This document shows positions 7,943 through 11,761 of a DNA stretch of 11,761 nucleotides, one piece after another. The position numbers and the translations under genes are program-made. Each line of letters begins with the position of its first letter. Position 1 is the stretch's first letter. The DNA lies in the NCBI GenBank assembly GCA_903930515.1, contig CAIYYW010000227.1, forward strand, positions 1-11,761, in the 5' to 3' direction. The notes below the pieces were generated by a model. It worked only from the letters and a program-made list of their open reading frames with translations. It made no database searches and had not been told where the DNA came from. The stretch comes from an uncultured delta proteobacterium. Its GTDB lineage: Bacteria; RBG-13-61-14; DRUE01.

Positions 7943-9853
7943 TTATTTTTTCCCGCTTTTCAGGAACTCGGAAATCCTGGAAAATATCTTGGGCGCGGTC
8001 AGTCCGTAGAAATCCCGCAGTTGCGCCGGGGTGCCTTGCTCGATAAACCGGTCCGGGATTCCGATCCGGCAGAACTTTACCCCTTGCACTCCTTTTTCTT
8101 CCAATAGCTCCATCACCCCGCTGCCGAAGCCTCCGGCCAGGACATTCTCCTCCACCGTGACCAAAACCCCGCATTGTCCGGCCAGATCCAGGATCAGCTC
8201 CTGGTCCAGGGGCTTGGCAAATCGAGCGTTCACCACCGCGGCATCAATCCCCTGCTCTTTCAGCATCTGCCCCGCGGCAAAAGCCGGATATACCGTGTTG
8301 CCGATCGCGAGGATCGCGAGTTCCCGCCCCTTTTGCAACAGCTCACCCCTGCCCCGCTCCAGAACTTTTGGCTCGCCCTCCATCTCCGCTCCCAGCCCGG
8401 CTCCGCGCGGGTACCGGATCGCGACCGGCTGATTTATTTCCAGGCTGGTCCGGAGCATATTCCGGAGCTCGCTCTCGTCTTTCGGCGCCATCACTATTAT
8501 ATTGGGCAAGGCGCGCAGGTAGGTCAGGTCAAAAAGTCCGTGATGGGTCGGGCCGTCTTCCCCCACAATCCCGGCGCGGTCCAGGCAGAAAATCACCGGC
8601 AATTTCTGGAGACAGACATCGTGCAGGATCTGGTCATAGGCCCGTTGCAAAAAAGTGGAATAGATCGCCACCACCGGCCGCAGTCCCTGACTGGCCAGCC
8701 CGGCCGCAAAAGTCACGCAGTGCGGCTCGGTGATTCCCTGGTCAAAAACCCGGTCGGGAAATTTTTCCGCCACCCGGTCCAGCCCGGTCCCCTGCGCCAT
8801 GGCCGCGGTGATCCCGACCAGGTTGGGATGCTCGGAGAAGAGTTGGAGCATGGTCTCGGAAAAAACCTCGGTGTAGCTCTTGACCTTAGACATTTTTTTG
8901 CCGTTGCCGGTCTTGAGATCAAATGGGCCGATGCCGTGAAAATCCACCGGGTTCTCCTCGGCGTAACAATACCCCTTTCCCTTCCGGGTCAGGATATGGA
9001 CCAGGATCGGCTCTTCTATTTGATAGGCGCGTTCCAGCGAATAGATCAACTCGCCCAGGTTATGCCCGTCAATCGGGCCGATGTAATGGTACCCGAAGGC
9101 CTCGATCAAAATCCCGGGCGTGAAAAATCCCAGCATGGACTTGCGCCAGCGCCGGTTCAGGTCGCTGATCCAGTATTGAACATTTTTCGGCAACGGACTG
9201 GCGATCCGGCGCATTATCTTGACCACCCGCAGGGCGCGCGGGCCGGAGACCGCCCGGCTCAAACGCCGGCTGATCCCGCCCAAAGTCGGCGCGATGGACA
9301 TCTCGTTGTCGTTCAGGATCACCATCATATTCCCCAGGGTCCGCTCCAGCTTGCTCGGGGTTTGGTTCAACGCCTCCAAGGCCTGACCCCCGGTCAAGCC
9401 GCCGTCCCCGATGATGGCAATGGCCTTGTTGGTTTTGCCCTGGAGACGCATGGCCTCGGCCATTCCCAGCGCCGCGGAGATGGAAGTGGACGCGTGCCCG
9501 GTGCCGAAGGCGTCATACTCGCTCTCGTCCGGTTTGGGAAAGCCGGACAATCCCTGGAACCGGCGGATGGTTTTGAACCGATCTTTCCGGCCGGTGAGAA
9601 TCTTGTGCGCATAACATTGATGTCCGACATCAAAAATAATCTTGTCATCAGGCGTGTTAAAAACATAATGCAAAGCTATGGTCAGTTCAATCACGCCCAG
9701 GCTACTCGCCAAATGGCCCCCGCTCTCGCAGACCGTCCCCAGGATCTCCTCCCGGATCTCCTCGGCCAACAGCTCCAACTCCTTCACCGAAAGCGACTTT
9801 AAATCTTTCGGCGAGTTCACCCGGTCCAGAATTCTCTTCCTATCCTCTCCCAT
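7943..9853 (-). CDS. dxs: 1-deoxy-D-xylulose-5-phosphate synthase
   Basis: DXS condenses pyruvate and glyceraldehyde 3-phosphate to DXP with thiamine diphosphate, the first step of the MEP isoprenoid pathway and a precursor source for thiamine and pyridoxal. The 636-aa length is normal. Seen in order: GGHLASSLG (His47), FDVGHQCYAHKILTG (His78), FGTGHASTSISAALG, the ThDP/Mg motif GDGGLTGG (149-156) with NDNEMS (181-186), the catalytic Glu376 in GITEPHCVTFAAG, GEDGPTHHGLFDL (431-443) and IRYPRG. The GITEPHC block differs from the usual GIAEQHA, but the Glu and His are kept. The start is ATG at 9853 and the sequence then runs ILDRVNSPKDLKSLS as in the family. The Shine-Dalgarno is poor (GCTTGAG). 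It follows ispA after 96 bases and precedes the permease by 147. Confidence 0.98.
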   Translation of the reverse strand: MGEDRKRILDRVNSPKDLKSLSVKELELLAEEIREEILGTVCESGGHLASSLGVIELTIALHYVFNTPDDKIIFDVGHQCYAHKILTGRKDRFKTIRRFQGLSGFPKPDESEYDAFGTGHASTSISAALGMAEAMRLQGKTNKAIAIIGDGGLTGGQALEALNQTPSKLERTLGNMMVILNDNEMSIAPTLGGISRRLSRAVSGPRALRVVKIMRRIASPLPKNVQYWISDLNRRWRKSMLGFFTPGILIEAFGYHYIGPIDGHNLGELIYSLERAYQIEEPILVHILTRKGKGYCYAEENPVDFHGIGPFDLKTGNGKKMSKVKSYTEVFSETMLQLFSEHPNLVGITAAMAQGTGLDRVAEKFPDRVFDQGITEPHCVTFAAGLASQGLRPVVAIYSTFLQRAYDQILHDVCLQKLPVIFCLDRAGIVGEDGPTHHGLFDLTYLRALPNIIVMAPKDESELRNMLRTSLEINQPVAIRYPRGAGLGAEMEGEPKVLERGRGELLQKGRELAILAIGNTVYPAFAAGQMLKEQGIDAAVVNARFAKPLDQELILDLAGQCGVLVTVEENVLAGGFGSGVMELLEEKGVQGVKFCRIGIPDRFIEQGTPAQLRDFYGLTAPKIFSRISEFLKSGKK

Positions 9854-9901
9854 CTCAAGCTTCTATTCTATTGCGGCGCAGACCGGGCCGCATTGACCCT
9901 G

Positions 9902-9943
9902 GTCCGCGCCCGTTCGTCGTGGCGCGGACACTCTTGTCCGCGC
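9902..9943. repeat. Alternating palindrome arms between ispA and dxs
   Basis: Three 9-base arms lie in series. GTCCGCGCC (9902-9910) is the perfect reverse complement of GGCGCGGAC (9921-9929), with a 10-base loop. GCGCGGACA (9922-9930) is the perfect reverse complement of TGTCCGCGC (9935-9943), with a 4-base loop CTCT. The middle arm can pair with either neighbour, so two strong but mutually exclusive hairpins are possible in DNA or in the ispA-dxs message. No T tract follows on the - strand, so a classical terminator is unlikely. From memory, translations such as VARTLLSAR and ADKSVRAT, which this element gives, recur around dispersed palindromic repeats in bacterial genomes; that could not be verified here. 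Confidence 0.8.
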
Positions 9944-9949
9944 GCTTAT

Positions 9950-10840
9950 TTAATACCCTCGTGAAACCAGCCATCCCGCAATCTTCCGCAACGGCTCGGC
10001 CCGCTCGGGAAAAATCTCCAGACAATTTATCGCTTCCCGGCTTAATCTCTCCGCTATTTCTTTGGACCTGTTTAGACCGATCAGGCCGGGATAAGTTGCC
10101 TTTTTCTTGCGAGCGTCCGAGCCCTCCCCCTTCCGGCCGCCATCCCCGGTTTGAAAATCCAGAAGGTCGTCCACGATCTGGAACGCGATCCCGATTTTTT
10201 CCGCGAACCCGGAGAGCGCATCCAATTCCTTTTCCCCCGCTTCCCCCAAAATCCCCCCGGCAACCACCGCGGCCCGGATCAAGGCCGCGGTTTTATGTTG
10301 GTTGATGAACAGCAGGTCCTGCTCGTCGTAGGTTTGTCCCTGTTTATCCAAATCCAACTCCTGCCCGGTGATGATCCCGGCCAGACCGCTCGCTTCCGCC
10401 ACTTCCCGGATCGCCCGCAAAGCTGTCATCCCCATTCCTCGCTCCAGACCGGTCTTGGCCATCAAACCAAAGGCCTCGGTCAGGAGCGCGTCTCCGGCCA
10501 GGATCGCGGTGGCTTCCCCGAAAACCTTGTGGCAGGTCGGCTTGCCCCTCCGGAAATCGTCATCGTCCATTGCCGGAAGGTCGTCGTGGATCAAGGAGTA
10601 GTTATGGATCATCTCAATCGCGCAGGCAAAGGGCAAAGCCCGCTCCAGGTCGTCCCGCAAAACCTCAAACCCGGCCAAAAGCAGGATCGGACGCACCCGC
10701 TTCCCGCCCGAGAATAAACTGTACCGGATCGCCTGATGAATCTTTTCCGGATAGGCCTTCTCCGAAGGCAGGGATTGATCCAGTTCCTTTTCAATCAGAT
10801 CTTGGCGCGCTTTAAAATAACTCTCCAGCTCAATGCTCAA
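9950..10840 (-). CDS. ispA: Polyprenyl synthase, farnesyl-diphosphate-synthase type
   Basis: A short-chain trans-prenyltransferase that joins isopentenyl diphosphate to DMAPP/GPP to give farnesyl diphosphate, the precursor of undecaprenyl carrier and quinone side chains. The 296-aa protein has GGKRVRP (45-51) for diphosphate binding, the first Asp-rich motif DDLPAMD (86-92) with the two-residue insertion of bacterial FPPS, RRGKPTCH (97-104), GQELDLD (159-165), the second motif QIVDDLLDF (221-229) and KKATYPGL. The YSLIHDDLPAMDDDD context matches E. coli-type IspA, so C15 is favoured, but GGPP cannot be excluded. The start is TTG at 10840 inside a TTGA overlap with the xseB stop, with GAGGAG (10854-10849) 8 bases upstream, pointing to translational coupling. 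xseB-ispA-dxs is a widespread bacterial order. Confidence 0.95.
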   Translation of the reverse strand: MSIELESYFKARQDLIEKELDQSLPSEKAYPEKIHQAIRYSLFSGGKRVRPILLLAGFEVLRDDLERALPFACAIEMIHNYSLIHDDLPAMDDDDFRRGKPTCHKVFGEATAILAGDALLTEAFGLMAKTGLERGMGMTALRAIREVAEASGLAGIITGQELDLDKQGQTYDEQDLLFINQHKTAALIRAAVVAGGILGEAGEKELDALSGFAEKIGIAFQIVDDLLDFQTGDGGRKGEGSDARKKKATYPGLIGLNRSKEIAERLSREAINCLEIFPERAEPLRKIAGWLVSRGY

Positions 10841-11109
10841 TCACCCTTCTCCTCTTCATCCCCATCTTCCGCTCCCGCTTTCAGCTCCTCCAGTTCCAGT
10901 TTCCCATCCGAATTCAGCAGCATCTCCACCTTTTGCTGAGCCTGATCCAGGAATTGCTTGCAAGAACGCACCAAGCCAATCCCGCGCTCAAACTCCTCGA
11001 GCATCTGGTCCAGCCCCAATTCCCCTGAATCCAGCCGCTCCACGATCTTCTCCAACTCCTTGAGCGCCTCTTCAAATTTGAATCTCTTTGCCTTTTTTAC
11101 TCCACTCAT
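10837..11109 (-). CDS. xseB: Exodeoxyribonuclease VII small subunit
   Basis: XseB is the small helical subunit that binds the catalytic XseA in exonuclease VII, which degrades single-stranded DNA from either end. The 90-aa protein has the family pattern FEEALKELEKIVERLDSGEL (residues 12-31), then LDQMLEEFERGIGLVRSCKQFL and QAQQKVEMLL, i.e. two helices of a coiled-coil hairpin. An acidic tail follows (EDGDEEEKGD). It starts at ATG 11109 with only a weak ribosome-binding site (GGTGG about 15 bases upstream). It overlaps ispA by 4 bases. xseA, often immediately upstream in this cluster, is not in the window; non-coding and RCC1-repeat DNA lies there instead. Confidence 0.93.
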   Translation of the reverse strand: MSGVKKAKRFKFEEALKELEKIVERLDSGELGLDQMLEEFERGIGLVRSCKQFLDQAQQKVEMLLNSDGKLELEELKAGAEDGDEEEKGD

Positions 11110-11128
11110 CTTATCTGAAGTTTACCAC

Positions 11129-11157
11129 CTTAAAGTTTTTTTTCAATTGAATTTCAA
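11129..11157 (-). promoter_or_regulatory. Candidate promoter for xseB-ispA-dxs
   Basis: On the - strand, TTGAAA (11157-11152) and TTTAAG (11134-11129) are separated by exactly 17 bases, with 5/6 and 4/6 matches to the sigma70 -35 and -10. The spacer holds an A8 run. Transcription would begin about a dozen bases before the xseB ATG, giving a very short leader, consistent with the weak ribosome-binding site. The local AT-richness makes chance matches easier. Confidence 0.45.
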
Positions 11158-11417
11158 TCAGATGACTTGCCACCGATTTCTTGGGACACGCAATAGGGGT
11201 ATTCGCTGGAATGAACAGGAAAAAAAAGAAAGGGGCGCAGGGTAGTCGCAAGCCAAGGTCCCGCCTCGGGCTGGATTGCCCTGCCCTATTTCGGTCCCGC
11301 TGGAATTAAAACAAAACTAAATTGGTGTCCACTGCTACCCTGCGAAGTAGTTCGCTGTGAAGCACGAGGAAATCGGCTGCGATCCAGCTTGCCGGACCTT
11401 TGTTCACCTTATTGAAT
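11158..11417. other. Gene-poor stretch with inverted and direct repeats
   Basis: About 260 bases without a convincing gene. It holds a perfect 10-bp inverted repeat, CGCAGGGTAG (11236-11245) and CTACCCTGCG (11335-11344), enclosing 89 bases; a direct repeat GGTCCCGC at 11258-11265 and 11293-11300; and a small hairpin GCGAA-GTAG-TTCGC (11342-11355). A 32-codon ORF (11211-11309, starting MNRKKKKGAQ) spans part of it but lacks a clear ribosome-binding site and has no recognisable domain. This could be a structured RNA, a remnant of a small mobile element or the junction of an inserted segment; nothing seen decides between these. Confidence 0.5.
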
Positions 11418-11761
11418 TCACGGGCCAAATCCGATGATCACATCTACTGGAACATTGCTCTTGGTATTTATCCCATTCCCAAGTTGACCGGAACTATTAC
11501 CCCCCCAGCACTTTACTTCGCCGCTTGCGGTAAGGGCACAGGTATGCCAACCACCAGAAGATATTGCGCTGATCCCTGAAGACAAGCCGGAAACATCCAC
11601 CGGAACATTGCTATCGGTATATGTCCCATTCCCAAGTTGACCATAATCATTCCACCCCCAGCACTTTACTCCGTTGCTTACGGTCAGGGCACAGGTATGG
11701 TACATACTAGCCGAGATTGCGCTTCCCCCTGAAGCCAGGCCGATAACATCCACCGGAACAT
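11418..11761 (-). CDS. RCC1-repeat protein, C-terminal fragment at window edge
   Basis: The frame is open to the right edge of the window, so only the C-terminal end is seen. The GTG at 11753 lies inside a repeat and is not the real start. Two complete 51-aa RCC1-type repeats are present, each beginning NVPVDV, then an SGxSAIS segment, HTCAL, VKCWG and GQLGNG, followed by the first residues of a third (NVPVDVIIGFGP) and a stop. RCC1 repeats fold as beta-propeller blades; in bacteria such proteins are often secreted or surface-exposed, but no signal peptide can be seen here because the N-terminus is missing. The third repeat stops after 12 residues, either as the closing strand of the propeller or as a truncation. 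Base composition is more AT-rich than the neighbouring genes. Function is unknown. Confidence 0.85.
   Translation of the reverse strand, partial: VPVDVIGLASGGSAISASMYHTCALTVSNGVKCWGWNDYGQLGNGTYTDSNVPVDVSGLSSGISAISSGGWHTCALTASGEVKCWGGNSSGQLGNGINTKSNVPVDVIIGFGP
11449..11761. repeat. 153-bp tandem repeat encoding RCC1 blades
   Basis: GGAACAT occurs at 11449-11455, 11602-11608 and 11755-11761, exactly 153 bases apart, and CCCATTCCCAAGTTGACC recurs at 11472 and 11625 with the same period. This is 51 codons, one RCC1 repeat. The units are similar but clearly diverged, so they are older duplications and not a fresh expansion. The window ends within seven bases of a new unit. Confidence 0.9.

Noticed and set aside
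8174-9802. A 542-codon open frame on the + strand opposite dxs
   Set aside because: It mirrors dxs codon structure in GC-rich DNA; its translation is rich in Gln, Arg, Pro and His with no domain, while dxs on the other strand has every family motif.
9902-9943. Palindromes as a CRISPR repeat or rho-independent terminator
   Set aside because: There is no regular spacer array and no T tract on the transcribed strand after the stem.
9871-10305. A 144-codon + strand frame across the ispA-dxs gap
   Set aside because: It crosses the palindrome arms and then runs antisense to ispA, with a Pro/Arg/Ser-rich product and no family resemblance.
11211-11309. Short ORF starting MNRKKKKGAQ
   Set aside because: Only 32 codons, no clear ribosome-binding site, and it contains a repeat arm; not listed as a gene.

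Overview
The window reads as a GC-rich chromosomal segment of a Gram-negative-type bacterium that carries the [NiFe]-hydrogenase maturation pathway and the DXP (non-mevalonate) isoprenoid pathway. Gene content (hypFCDE in one run, a stand-alone hisI, a PATAN/TPR regulatory-type protein, xseB-ispA-dxs) would suit a Desulfobacterota-like or candidate-phylum organism. No rRNA or other phylogenetic marker is present, so this placement is a guess.

Left block, + strand, 1-6041: hypF (5' end outside the window), hypC, hypD and hypE overlap one another by 4-29 bases. They are followed at 15-17 base gaps by a 562-aa protein with an N-terminal PATAN/DUF4388-like domain, a J-domain-like segment lacking HPD and C-terminal TPRs, and then by hisI. 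The spacing suggests one transcript. The four Hyp proteins make and deliver the CN ligand chemistry of the NiFe(CN)2CO site: HypF and HypE make the thiocyanate, and HypC and HypD hold the iron. HypA, HypB and the hydrogenase itself are not in the window.

Middle and right block, - strand, 11109-6074: xseB -> ispA -> dxs -> a 12-TM ABC-exporter-type permease. xseB and ispA overlap by 4 bases. ispA and dxs are separated by 96 bases holding three alternating palindrome arms that can form two mutually exclusive hairpins. The permease is convergent with hisI and has no ATPase next to it. ispA and dxs make prenyl diphosphates (DXP entry step and farnesyl-diphosphate-type chain elongation); xseB encodes the small subunit of exonuclease VII.

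Right edge, 11110-11761: about 300 bases without a convincing gene but with a 10-bp inverted repeat, short hairpins and direct repeats, then the C-terminal end of a protein built of 51-aa RCC1-type repeats (153-bp DNA period) running off the window. This end is visibly more AT-rich than the rest and looks like accessory DNA beside the housekeeping cluster. I found no CRISPR array, tRNA, rRNA, intact transposon or evident new defence system.
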